37,588 nucleotides of DNA from positions 1-37,588 of IMG/VR virus record IMGVR_UViG_3300006846_000040; one strand, 5' to 3'. Within the stretch, counting starts at the first letter, position 1. Each line of letters begins with the position of its first letter. The translations under genes and the position numbers were made by a program. This DNA is from a virus. Shown here piece by piece: positions 1-5,837 of this stretch. The notes under the pieces are model-generated. The model was not told the origin of the DNA and ran no database searches. It was given only the letters and a program-made list of their open reading frames with translations.

Positions 1-261
1 ATGCTCACCAGGGCGCAGGCTGTAGACTTCCTGCAGGGCCGGGGCTTCCCGGTCACTCTGTACGCCATGAACCACTATGCGAGATCCGATGACGGCCCCG
101 TTCCGTGCGCCAGGTGGGGCAAGCGATTTCTGTACGAGCCGAGGGAGTTGCTGACGTGGGCCGCCCGCAAGATGAAGGTGCTTCCCCAACGCTTCCCCGG
201 CGCTTCCCCGCCCGTTCATGTTGATGAAAAGTCGTTGAAACAACAGAACAATTCGAATTAG
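1..261 (+). CDS. Helix-turn-helix, excisionase/AlpA-like DNA-binding protein
   Basis: The 86-residue protein opens with a short helical segment (LTRAQAVDFL, residues 2-11). A later stretch, RWGKRFLYEPRELLTWAARK (about 38-57), matches the layout of MerR/AlpA/Xis-like winged helices that read a row of DNA and end in a 'Y.p.eLl.Wa' helix. Family knowledge: such proteins act as phage excisionases or small transcription regulators. The reading frame begins at the first base of the window with ATG, so a longer N-terminus upstream cannot be excluded, but the start looks natural for the family. The 3' part contains three copies of CTTCCCC, a motif repeated in the gap that follows. No integrase is present here, so the excisionase role is not proven. 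Confidence 0.6.
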   Translation: MLTRAQAVDFLQGRGFPVTLYAMNHYARSDDGPVPCARWGKRFLYEPRELLTWAARKMKVLPQRFPGASPPVHVDEKSLKQQNNSN

Positions 262-427
262 CGCCGTTAACGGACCGTAAAAGCCGAGGAAATAGCGGGG
301 CCTAGCCTATGGTGCCATTCTGTAGCGGCCTCAATGAGATCGGCGGATGAACGCTTCGGTTCTGGTGGCGAGAAATAGCGGCAGATAGCGGGTGATCGTG
401 ATGGCGGTGCTTCCCCAGTGCTTCCCC
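181..427. repeat. Five CTTCCCC motifs in 11-bp phase
   Basis: CTTCCCC begins at 181, 192 and 203, and again at 410 and 421. Within each cluster the spacing is exactly 11 bp, about one helical turn, so the copies lie on one face of the DNA. The first cluster is inside the 3' end of the helix-turn-helix gene and the second lies just ahead of the first coiled-coil gene. The arrangement resembles operator or iteron sites, possibly for the adjacent regulator. The binding role is inference. Confidence 0.45.
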
Positions 428-449
428 AGCGCCAAGGCAGGAGAGAAGG
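262..449 (+). promoter_or_regulatory. Intergenic control region of the early operon
   Basis: These 188 bases hold no gene I can support. They contain a 10-bp palindrome (CCGTTAACGG, 264-273), four TAGCGG hexamers (293, 323, 376, 386) and the second CTTCCCC pair (410, 421). They end in a purine-rich ribosome site before the ATG at 450. The clustering suggests operators for the + strand operon. I could not pick out a convincing -35/-10 pair. Confidence 0.4.
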
Positions 450-683
450 ATGAGTGACACATTTTTGCAGGTTCGCCTTGAAGGCATCATCGAGCGCCTG
501 GACGGCGAGCTGGCGGCGGCTCAGGCCGAGGTCGAGCGGTTGCGCGCCACCAACGCCGAACTGGTGGCGGTGCTGGACGCCGCCTGGCTTGTCCTCAAAG
601 GACGCGACCAGCGTGAGGATGAAATGAGGGTTTATAACGCCATCCGCATTGTCCTCGCCAAGGCAGGAGGGAAAGATGCCTGA
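450..683 (+). CDS. Small coiled-coil early protein 1
   Basis: A 77-residue protein of unknown function. Residues 9-40 form a charged coiled coil (IIERLDGELAAAQAEVERLR), followed by a hydrophobic helix. ATG at 450 follows the purine-rich GGCAGGAGAGAAGG. The C-terminus AKAGGKDA is encoded by GCCAAGGCAGGAGGGAAAG, which also provides the Shine-Dalgarno sequence of the next gene; the genes overlap by 8 bases (676-683). It is the first of eight overlapping tiny genes that share this design. Proteins with the 'VERLRA' pattern are common, uncharacterised early products in phages of this type. Confidence 0.7.
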   Translation: MSDTFLQVRLEGIIERLDGELAAAQAEVERLRATNAELVAVLDAAWLVLKGRDQREDEMRVYNAIRIVLAKAGGKDA

Positions 684-951
684 GACAAAACGAATGGCCA
701 TCCGTCTTGCCTTCCGCGAGGAGGGCGAATTCTGGAATTGCTATCTCGCGCTACCCGACAGCATGACGGACGCCAAATTGCTCGGGACTATCCTGATGGG
801 CGCGGTGCGCCAGCATCCAGAGGTCAAACGAACCTTCATGGAAGCGATGAAGCTTGCACTGGCAAATGCCGCTGAAGATGTCACCGGCAAGCGCCCGGAT
901 GAATTCATCGAGGAGCGTGCCCCGGAAGGCGAGAGGAGCGGCCATGCCTGA
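676..951 (+). CDS. Small early protein of unknown function
   Basis: A 91-residue protein. The chosen ATG at 676 follows GGAGGGAAAG at good distance and overlaps the preceding stop (ATGCCTGA). A longer TTG start at 649 is possible but lacks a comparable site. The sequence has an N-terminal beta-like stretch (MAIRLAFREEGEFWNCYLAL) and an amphipathic helix around residues 35-65. Unlike its neighbours it carries no AADEIERLRA motif, so it is the least module-like member of the array. It overlaps the next gene by 8 bases, again as ATGCCTGA. I do not recognise it. Confidence 0.7.
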   Translation: MPETKRMAIRLAFREEGEFWNCYLALPDSMTDAKLLGTILMGAVRQHPEVKRTFMEAMKLALANAAEDVTGKRPDEFIEERAPEGERSGHA

Positions 952-1252
952 CATTGCCCAGGGGCTACGACAGATAGCCAAAATCAAACCCTCATTCGAC
1001 CTCGATAGAGAGGTGATGATCGAGGCCGCCGACGAGATCGAGCGGCTGCGCGCCTCCCTCAAGGAGTTCACCGGCATCCCGACTACGCGCATTAGGATCG
1101 CGGAACTTGAGGCCACCAACGCCGAACTGCTGGCGGCGCTGCAAAGGATTGGACACGAGACTGGCGAAACTATGCGAGCGACGAACCACGGACGGCGTGG
1201 TGACATTGCTAACGAGATTGCCGCCGCCGCCCTCACAGGAGGGAAGGAATGA
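944..1252 (+). CDS. Coiled-coil early protein with AADEIERLRA module
   Basis: A 102-residue protein starting at the ATG inside the ATGCCTGA overlap. Order of parts: MPDIAQGLR head, EAADEIERLRASL coiled coil (about 27-39), a second coil IAELEATNAELLAAL, and the terminal ALTGGKE that carries the next gene's ribosome site. Family knowledge: the head plus 'AADEIERLRA' arrangement recurs in small uncharacterised phage proteins. The last four bases overlap the next gene as ATGA. Function unknown; the coiled coils suggest oligomers or a protein-binding role. Confidence 0.7.
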   Translation: MPDIAQGLRQIAKIKPSFDLDREVMIEAADEIERLRASLKEFTGIPTTRIRIAELEATNAELLAALQRIGHETGETMRATNHGRRGDIANEIAAAALTGGKE

Positions 1253-1473
1253 GCGGTCTATGGATCAAAGAGGCTGCCGACGAAATCATACGCCTGCGCG
1301 CCGAGGTTGCCCTGTTAAAGGACGGTCATGCAGCCGTAGTCGCCGCGATGCAGGCCGAGATCGAGCGGCTGCGGGCGGCGCTGGAAGTGGCCAAAGCCGG
1401 TCTGTCGGGAATACGGCTAAACCGCATCCAGATGGCGCAGATCGACGCCGCCCTCACAGGAGGGAAGGAATGA
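1249..1473 (+). CDS. Coiled-coil early protein, repeat-sharing copy A
   Basis: A 74-residue, nearly all-helical protein: EAADEIIRLRAEVALLKDGH followed by AEIERLRAALEVAKAG. Its last 35 or so residues, ending IDAALTGGKE, are encoded by a 113-bp segment repeated exactly in the gene at 1781-1966. The start overlaps the previous stop as ATGA, with CACAGGAGGGAAGGAATG providing a strong ribosome site. Function unknown. Confidence 0.7.
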   Translation: MSGLWIKEAADEIIRLRAEVALLKDGHAAVVAAMQAEIERLRAALEVAKAGLSGIRLNRIQMAQIDAALTGGKE

Positions 1474-1480
1474 GCGACAT
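1368..1480 (+). repeat. 113-bp direct repeat, copy 1
   Basis: The segment is identical base for base to 1861-1973, an offset of 493 bp. It covers the C-terminal coding part of one tiny gene, the ribosome site and the first codons of the next gene. Exact identity implies a recent duplication or recent gene conversion. Confidence 0.95.
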
Positions 1481-1784
1481 TGTGGAACGGTTGCGAGCGA
1501 TGTTCTGGGCGGAAGGTGCCCCAATGACAACAGCTCATGAAGCCGCCGGTGAGATCGAGCGGCTGGAGGCTGAACTACAAACAATCCACGCCCATTTACA
1601 GCATTATCGGGCCTTGGTTGATGGGTTGCACGGCCGCAGCGCCGAACAGGTGGCGGCACTACGGGATGCGCGGATATGGCTCTCGGGTATACGCTCGGCA
1701 ATAGACGATCCGACAGAGCGTGCAGAACTTGAATTAGTTATGGATCGTATTAGCGCCGCCATAGCCAAGGCAGAGAAGCCATGA
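1470..1784 (+). CDS. Coiled-coil early protein with MSDIVERLR head
   Basis: A 104-residue protein beginning MSDIVERLRAMF, then AAGEIERLEAELQTIHAHLQHY (coiled coil about 28-49) and a C-terminal helix ending AAIAKAEKP. The ATG at 1470 overlaps the preceding TGA as ATGA and is served by the AGGAGGG embedded in the upstream gene's last codons. The C-terminus is a variant of the array's usual end and again carries the next gene's ribosome site (AAGGCAGAGAAG). Function unknown. Confidence 0.7.
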   Translation: MSDIVERLRAMFWAEGAPMTTAHEAAGEIERLEAELQTIHAHLQHYRALVDGLHGRSAEQVAALRDARIWLSGIRSAIDDPTERAELELVMDRISAAIAKAEKP

Positions 1785-1966
1785 GCGACATAGCCGAAGA
1801 ACTCGAAAAGAACCTGCAACTGCGATGTTTGGTGTCGGACTACAAGGCCGAGGTCGAGCAGCTGCGGGCGGCGCTGGAAGTGGCCAAAGCCGGTCTGTCG
1901 GGAATACGGCTAAACCGCATCCAGATGGCGCAGATCGACGCCGCCCTCACAGGAGGGAAGGAATGA
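1781..1966 (+). CDS. Coiled-coil early protein, repeat-sharing copy B
   Basis: A 61-residue protein. The N-terminus (MSDIAEELEKNLQLRCLV) is its own, while the rest matches the gene at 1249-1473 exactly from the LRAALEVAKAG stretch to the terminal ALTGGKE. It looks like a chimera made by swapping a new head onto a duplicated tail. ATGA overlaps join it to both neighbours. Function unknown. Confidence 0.7.
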   Translation: MSDIAEELEKNLQLRCLVSDYKAEVEQLRAALEVAKAGLSGIRLNRIQMAQIDAALTGGKE

Positions 1967-1973
1967 GCGACAT
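1861..1973 (+). repeat. 113-bp direct repeat, copy 2
   Basis: Identical to 1368-1480. The two copies diverge immediately outside: GCCGAGATCGAGCG versus GCCGAGGTCGAGCA upstream, and different codons after the shared MSDI downstream. Confidence 0.95.
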
Positions 1974-2271
1974 CGTGGAGAGGCTGCGGTCCTATGCTCG
2001 TAACTGTGGTGGGCCACCCGAGGAATATCTTACATGGCAGGCCGCCGACGAGATCGAGCGGCTGCGGGAGACAAGAATGCACGCATTCCTGGCTGCAACG
2101 ACTTGGCGGCACCAAGCCTTTCTGCGAGCCGAGAACGGTGACATTTTCCGGGTCTGGTTTGCCGGCAATGACGACCCGCACATTGAGCGTCTAGTGCTCC
2201 CCCGAGATGGAGAGTACAGCGAACCAGTGGCCGCACTCGCAAAGGCAGAGGAGAAATCTGATGTTATATAA
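1963..2271 (+). CDS. Small early protein with MSDIVERLR head and AADEIERLR coil
   Basis: A 102-residue protein: MSDIVERLRSYARNCG, then WQAADEIERLRETRM (about 25-39), then a mixed C-terminal region (NGDIFRVWFAGNDDPHIERL) unlike the other array members. ATG at 1963 overlaps the upstream stop as ATGA. The stop falls inside the next gene: the start at 2261 precedes it by 11 bases, and the tail codons GCAAAGGCAGAGGAG act as that gene's ribosome site. Function unknown. Confidence 0.7.
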   Translation: MSDIVERLRSYARNCGGPPEEYLTWQAADEIERLRETRMHAFLAATTWRHQAFLRAENGDIFRVWFAGNDDPHIERLVLPRDGEYSEPVAALAKAEEKSDVI

Positions 2272-2566
2272 TCCAAAATGGGAAGACGTGGTTTATAAGG
2301 GCGTGTCGCAGCGCGAGTTCATCGCGTGGCTTGAAACACAACCGCCGAATGATCAGTATGAGTACCTGTTCGCAAGCATCTGCGCGGTGGCTGAATTTCT
2401 CAAATCCAAAGGCGCTTCGGAGGAGAACCAGATAGTTGATTTCGGGTCGGACCTCAAGCCGGGCGACCCTGGTTATTGGCTCGACCAGATCGTCATCCGA
2501 ACGCCGCACACCTACGGTGCTGCGCTTGAGCGTGCCCGCGCCGCCCTCACAGGAGGGAAGGAATGA
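2261..2566 (+). CDS. Last gene of the early + strand array, unknown function
   Basis: A 101-residue protein starting MLYNPKWEDVVYKG. ATG at 2261 follows GGCAGAGGAGAA; an upstream in-frame ATG at 2207 lies deep in the previous gene and is less likely. The central part (REFIAWLETQPPNDQYEYLF) resembles the layout of small phage proteins of unknown role. The C-terminus again ends AALTGGKE with the embedded ribosome site and ATGAGC, but no convincing gene follows: the strand switches here. Confidence 0.7.
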   Translation: MLYNPKWEDVVYKGVSQREFIAWLETQPPNDQYEYLFASICAVAEFLKSKGASEENQIVDFGSDLKPGDPGYWLDQIVIRTPHTYGAALERARAALTGGKE

Positions 2567-2569
2567 GCG
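2540..2569 (+). repeat. Array junction module (fourth copy)
   Basis: A 30-bp junction encoding AALTGGKE, the Shine-Dalgarno AGGAGGG and an overlapping ATGAGCG start is identical at 1226-1255, 1447-1476, 1940-1969 and here. This last copy leads only into a 36-codon frame antisense to the - strand gene at 2572-2748, so the array seems cut off at this point. Confidence 0.85.
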
Positions 2570-2571
2570 GG

Positions 2572-2748
2572 TTAATGCTTCTCAGCGTACAGACTGTCAA
2601 CCTCAACCGCGGCCTCGATCATGGCAGCCTGAAAACGCAGCGCGAGGATTGCCGCCTCCGTCGCCTTGTCTGACGCAACGCCGAGCTCAAGTAGCCGCGC
2701 ATAGGCCCGCAACTCGATCGGGTCAGGGTTCATCAGCATCCCCTGCAT
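2572..2748 (-). CDS. Small helical protein, last gene of the late operon
   Basis: A 58-residue frame starting MQGMLMNPDPIELRAYARLL and ending in DSLYAEKH. It is Ala/Leu/Glu-rich and predicted almost wholly helical, with amino-acid use like a real protein. An in-frame TGA upstream fixes ATG 2748 as the earliest start. It runs in the late direction after the membrane gene at 2797-3018 and converges on the early array. The ribosome site is weak. Homologues unknown to me. Confidence 0.5.
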   Translation of the reverse strand: MQGMLMNPDPIELRAYARLLELGVASDKATEAAILALRFQAAMIEAAVEVDSLYAEKH

Positions 2749-2796
2749 ATTGGCGGCGGGGCCGGCGGATATGGCGGCAGCGGGTCAACCGACGAT

Positions 2797-3018
2797 TCAC
2801 TTGAGCGAGGGGAGTTTAAGCCCGCCTCCACCCCCTACCAACACCGTTAACAGGGCGATAAGGGCGAGAAGCAACACAATCACCCAGACGCCTTGTTTGA
2901 CGCGCTCCGGGATTGGATGAACGAAGCTCTCGATCACCCAGATTGCCAGATAGATGATGCCGGCCAGAACGATGAGGCCGATGAGAAACCAAAGCACGGA
3001 TATAGCTATACTGACCAT
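2797..3018 (-). CDS. Small two-helix membrane protein
   Basis: A 73-residue protein with two clear membrane segments (residues about 3-28 and 42-62) separated by a charged turn with a PIPERVKQG motif, and a Gly-rich tail. The pattern recalls the small bacterial 'Thivi_2564-type' membrane proteins; that match is from memory. GGAGG lies five bases before the ATG. Its position at the end of the lysis block allows a role as an accessory holin or antiholin, but that is not shown. Confidence 0.65.
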   Translation of the reverse strand: MVSIAISVLWFLIGLIVLAGIIYLAIWVIESFVHPIPERVKQGVWVIVLLLALIALLTVLVGGGGGLKLPSLK

Positions 3019-3031
3019 CGCAGCCTCCTAT

Positions 3032-3481
3032 TCACCTAAGCCCCTTCGTGACTGTCCACATCGCGACCACCGCGATGATGATGCCGGAAACAAAGCTGAA
3101 CGCATTTCTTACGACTTCATAGCCCTGTGATTTTCCTGTGCTGAGCGTCAACGCCGCTTGCGTCGTTTCCTTGTAGTTTTGAAACTCTGTCCTCGGCACG
3201 GCCTCTTGGATCGCCAATTCAGTGCGTGTTTTCCATCGCCGATCCTCATCGAGGTATCGCTCCCAGATCTCCCGGCTTATGTAGGTTTCCTGCGTCTTAG
3301 CAATGCGCGCCTGCTCGCCGTTCAAGCCTTCCAGGCGCCGTTCGTATTCCTTCGCTTGCAGCTCGAGCGCGATGGCTCGTGCGTTCACGTAATCATGAAA
3401 CGCCTTGACATCCTTTTTTCTCAATTCCTCGGCGGCCCTCAGTTGGGCCTCGAAAAACTCTTTGAGCGTAATATCCGACAT
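3032..3481 (-). CDS. Coiled-coil protein with C-terminal membrane anchor
   Basis: A 149-residue protein: a long charged helix (about 8-105, rich in Glu, Arg and Lys) followed by one C-terminal membrane segment (VRNAFSFVSGIIIAVVAMWT, about 124-143). This tail-anchored layout is seen in some phage holins, spanin-like proteins and 'DUF7201-like' products. It sits in a run of small membrane genes downstream of the endolysin. A lysis accessory role is inferred from context only. Confidence 0.65.
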   Translation of the reverse strand: MSDITLKEFFEAQLRAAEELRKKDVKAFHDYVNARAIALELQAKEYERRLEGLNGEQARIAKTQETYISREIWERYLDEDRRWKTRTELAIQEAVPRTEFQNYKETTQAALTLSTGKSQGYEVVRNAFSFVSGIIIAVVAMWTVTKGLR

Positions 3482-3484
3482 GGT

Positions 3485-3778
3485 TTATCTATTTTTAATC
3501 AGAATATCGATATCGGTTTGCAACCGGACAACGCGATCAATCAGATTTGTCAACCGTTCCTCATTTCTAATGATTACCTGACTGCCGTGTTTCATCGCTT
3601 CGCCGTATACGTCCAGTTTCGCTTCGTGAACGGCGACCCGTTTCTCTAGAGAGGTGACACGGTTGTCGAGCCGTACAGCAAAAATCACGATGGCAACGGC
3701 TTGCGTCAGCAGAAAAACCCATACTGTTCCGGGTATCGTCTTAAGCACCCCCGCAACGCCATTGCCATTTTGGGTCAC
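3485..3778 (-). CDS. Small membrane protein with coiled-coil domain
   Basis: A 97-residue protein with an N-terminal membrane segment (VWVFLLTQAVAIVIFAVRL, about 18-36) and a C-terminal coiled coil (NRVTSLEKRVAVHEAKLD and later NEERLTNLIDRVVRLQTDI). I start it at the GTG at 3778, one base beyond the previous stop (TAAGGTG). A longer ATG start at 3835 would add residues encoded antisense to nothing but inside the previous gene. The topology mirrors the next gene's (anchor at the opposite end), so the two might pair. Possible lysis or superinfection role; unproven. Confidence 0.6.
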   Translation of the reverse strand: MTQNGNGVAGVLKTIPGTVWVFLLTQAVAIVIFAVRLDNRVTSLEKRVAVHEAKLDVYGEAMKHGSQVIIRNEERLTNLIDRVVRLQTDIDILIKNR

Positions 3779-3779
3779 C

Positions 3780-3965
3780 TTAGTCAGGCTTCTTCTTTTG
3801 CCGCACGGCTTCGTTGGTTGCGTTGATGATGTCAAGCACCAGATTATACCGCAAATCTTCCGTGAACCGCTCTTTCACAATGTCACTACCAAACCCGGTG
3901 ACGTTCTCCTCAATCCATGCATTCAAGACTCCAAGTCCGGCGTCCATTTCCCTCTGAGTTGCCAT
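3780..3965 (-). CDS. Small soluble protein of the lysis region
   Basis: A 61-residue protein, MATQREMDAGLGVLNAWIEE at its N-terminus and a lysine-rich end (RQKKKPD). ATG 3965 overlaps the upstream lipoprotein stop as ATGA. Predicted helical and soluble. I do not recognise a family. Confidence 0.6.
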   Translation of the reverse strand: MATQREMDAGLGVLNAWIEENVTGFGSDIVKERFTEDLRYNLVLDIINATNEAVRQKKKPD

Positions 3966-4318
3966 CAGTAGAACTCCACCGGGACGCCCTTCACTGTCAC
4001 AGACGACCTGCGGCTCGAGGTGCCAGCGCAGGCTTGCTCCACGATGGCGCTGACCACCTGGGCAATCTGTACGCCGGTGAGAATTGCCGGATGGACGCCT
4101 GCAAACATGGCGCCGATCACGGAGAGAATGCTGTTGGCTGTGGGGATGACGACGCCCGCCGTGGCACAACCTGCCTTGACGCCCGTCTGGATCGCCGTGA
4201 TGACGGCAGCAACCTTAGCCGCGGTGTCGTCAATCTGCTGCTGCGTACAACTAGCGACGACTGCGGCGGCTCCGGCGCCGACCATTGCCATGCTCAGGTT
4301 TCGCCTTGTCGGTGACAT
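3965..4318 (-). CDS. Putative phage lipoprotein
   Basis: A 117-residue protein. The N-terminus has arginines (SPTRRN), a hydrophobic core (MAMVGAGAAAVV) and a lipobox-like VASC with the Cys at about residue 24. The mature part is Ala/Val-rich with two further hydrophobic stretches (GVVIPTANSILSVIGAMFAG). ATG 4318 follows CAGGAGAACATCAA. A lipoprotein next to holin and endolysin genes suggests an o-spanin-type or superinfection-exclusion role, but the mature region is too hydrophobic for a typical Rz1 and lacks the usual Pro richness, so the role stays open. Confidence 0.6.
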   Translation of the reverse strand: MSPTRRNLSMAMVGAGAAAVVASCTQQQIDDTAAKVAAVITAIQTGVKAGCATAGVVIPTANSILSVIGAMFAGVHPAILTGVQIAQVVSAIVEQACAGTSSRRSSVTVKGVPVEFY

Positions 4319-4490
4319 TTGATGTTCTCCTGTTTGCGTTTCGTAGGATGGCTTCAATCTCAGCAACAGCCTGTTGGATTTCTGGTATGGCAGGCTGCAC
4401 TTCCCCAAGCAGCCGATTGAACAGTTGGATTAGCTCTGGATGCTTCGCAGCAACCCCGAGCAGTGGGAGATATTTCAGGTATTCGAACAT
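4251..4490 (-). CDS. Small helical protein with basic tail
   Basis: A 79-residue frame starting MFEYLKYLPLLGVAAKHPEL, with a helical middle (IQQAVAEIEAILRNA) and an Arg/Lys-rich tail that lies entirely within the start region of the following lipoprotein gene (68-base overlap). The body up to about residue 50 looks like a real protein; the basic tail is probably tolerated read-through of the neighbour's signal-peptide region. Function unknown. Confidence 0.55.
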   Translation of the reverse strand: MFEYLKYLPLLGVAAKHPELIQLFNRLLGEVQPAIPEIQQAVAEIEAILRNANRRTSNVTDKAKPEHGNGRRRSRRSRR

Positions 4491-4493
4491 TGT

Positions 4494-4694
4494 TTAATCC
4501 ACATCATTGATGCCCAAGTCTCTCGCCAACTTACTTGCCGGGTCGTTAGTCACGGGCACGGTTTCTTTCGGCCCATTCCACCAGTCCATCAAGATGCGCC
4601 AGTACGTCCGCGGCTTGTCGCCGCGCCGATCTTCGATGTTCTCAGAAATGGCGAGGTCATCGGTACGTAACCATCTCCAGAACCGCCAGTTCAT
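4494..4694 (-). CDS. Small Trp-rich protein after the holin
   Basis: A 66-residue protein starting MNWRFWRWLRTDD, with a second Trp cluster (YWRILMDWWNGPKE). ATG 4694 overlaps the holin stop as ATGA, which decides the start against a longer upstream frame. No membrane segment; it could associate with membranes through the Trp-rich helices. Unknown function. Confidence 0.6.
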   Translation of the reverse strand: MNWRFWRWLRTDDLAISENIEDRRGDKPRTYWRILMDWWNGPKETVPVTNDPASKLARDLGINDVD

Positions 4695-4951
4695 GGTGCA
4701 TGAGAAGGCGGCGCCACCTTCGCACCGGTCGCACTGCTTACAGTCGGGAGATTCTGCCGGACAACTACCTTGTCCAACACCGGCTTGGTGTTCCATTTGA
4801 CATAGAAGCCCCATAGAGCCGGAAGAAGGATGGCGACAAAGCCAATCAGTGCCTCCCATTGGGTTTCATTGGCCCAACCCTTGCCGGTGATATAGCCGCC
4901 AACGGCGATCAACACGTAGCGGATAAGCTGGAAGATCGTGTCAGCATTCAT
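4691..4951 (-). CDS. Holin, Pam3-gp28-like
   Basis: An 86-residue protein with two membrane segments (about 6-24, LIRYVLIAVGGYITG, and 33-52, ALIGFVAILLPALWGFY) followed by a polar tail. The sequence strongly resembles the 'Pam3-gp28 family putative phage holin' group, which pairs 'GYITGKGW' with 'ALWGFYVKW'. Holins form inner-membrane lesions that release endolysin or collapse the membrane potential. ATG 4951 overlaps the endolysin stop as ATGA and follows GAGGAAACCGAA. Confidence 0.85.
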   Translation of the reverse strand: MNADTIFQLIRYVLIAVGGYITGKGWANETQWEALIGFVAILLPALWGFYVKWNTKPVLDKVVVRQNLPTVSSATGAKVAPPSHAP

Positions 4952-5772
4952 TTCGGTTTCCTCAATGTGACGCTGCAGCGGTCGTCGGTGTTAAGCCGAA
5001 GCGCGCGAGCTCCTCCGGGAGATAGGTCGGCCACGCGGCCCGTCCACAGTGCCGGCCCAAAATCAACCGCCCGAAATTCCATCTGCTGGCCCTTCGCCTC
5101 GACCACGACGGGCTGGTTGCGCAATGTCTCATAGAGTTCACGCGGCCAGCGGCAGGCGATGTATGGCTTTGCAGGGTTGAGCCGACGACCGAGGCCACCG
5201 GAGCCAGGCAGCAGATAGTCTCCCAGGCCGTACTTGCGCATTTGGGCTTCATTCGCGAACAGCGCGAGCCCTTCGTCCGCACTCATGCCTGTATCAAGCG
5301 GCCCGCCGAACGTAGACATTCGGCCATCGACCGAGAACAGGACGCCAGCCGGTGGGGGCGTCACTGGTACCGCGCCGATGTTCCACGGGGTCGAGTCGTC
5401 GTACAGTGACGGATCGCCCATCACCGAAACGTGGATGTGATGAGCGTGGGCGTTGGAGCCGGAATACCGCCGCGTCTCCCACGGAGACACCTTCGAACTG
5501 AAAATCCGGCCATTGCTGATTGCATATTTGATGCGGTGGTCGCGCCCGAGGCGGAGCCGTTCAAAGAACGCCCAACTATCAAAACCATTTGCCGGGTCGT
5601 GAGTGAAATCTCTCGCCGTAACAACGCCGTTTTCATTCGGATTGTGATCCGACGCAGTATGGGAATGCGCCTCATCCCCGATCGAGCCGTCACTGCTCTT
5701 GTCCCGGTTGGGGGCAACGGCGTTGATCTGCCCCAGCAGTACGTTGAGACTCTTAGCTACCCGCCACACCAT
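4948..5772 (-). CDS. Endolysin: M15-like peptidase with C-terminal double-psi beta-barrel
   Basis: A 274-residue protein. Residues 25-120 carry the zinc ligand pattern of M15/VanY-like peptidases: SDHN (His43), ARDFTH (Asp55, His58) and HAHHIHVSV (His111-His114). These cleave peptide bonds in peptidoglycan stems. After a Pro-rich linker (PVTPPPAG, about 136-143), residues about 195-262 look like an RlpA/expansin-type double-psi barrel, with the DFGP and GRVADLS signatures. It is coupled by TGATG to a mini-frame upstream and by ATGA to the holin downstream. No signal peptide is seen, which fits holin-dependent release. The barrel assignment is my inference from short motifs. Confidence 0.8.
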   Translation of the reverse strand: MVWRVAKSLNVLLGQINAVAPNRDKSSDGSIGDEAHSHTASDHNPNENGVVTARDFTHDPANGFDSWAFFERLRLGRDHRIKYAISNGRIFSSKVSPWETRRYSGSNAHAHHIHVSVMGDPSLYDDSTPWNIGAVPVTPPPAGVLFSVDGRMSTFGGPLDTGMSADEGLALFANEAQMRKYGLGDYLLPGSGGLGRRLNPAKPYIACRWPRELYETLRNQPVVVEAKGQQMEFRAVDFGPALWTGRVADLSPGGARALRLNTDDRCSVTLRKPK

Positions 5773-5837
5773 CAGGCTTTCTCCACGTCAGCGATTGCCT
5801 GCAACGTCATTTGGTGCAGCCGCTCATTGGCCTGCAT
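5772..5837 (-). CDS. 21-codon linker frame between fibre and endolysin
   Basis: A 21-residue frame, MQANERLHQMTLQAIADVEK plus Ala. Both ends are TGATG overlaps: its ATG overlaps the fibre gene stop, and its TGA overlaps the endolysin ATG. It may be a real micropeptide or simply a translational bridge that carries ribosomes from the fibre to the endolysin. Confidence 0.4.
   Translation of the reverse strand: MQANERLHQMTLQAIADVEKA

Noticed and set aside
2563-2673. 36-codon + strand frame after the last early junction module (MSGLMLLSV...)
   Set aside because: It has the module's ribosome site, but the sequence looks random and is antisense to the more protein-like - strand gene at 2572-2748.
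3780-4169. Long 129-residue version of the small gene at 3780-3965
   Set aside because: The extra N-terminus is an out-of-frame shadow of the lipoprotein gene; the ATGA overlap fixes the start at 3965.
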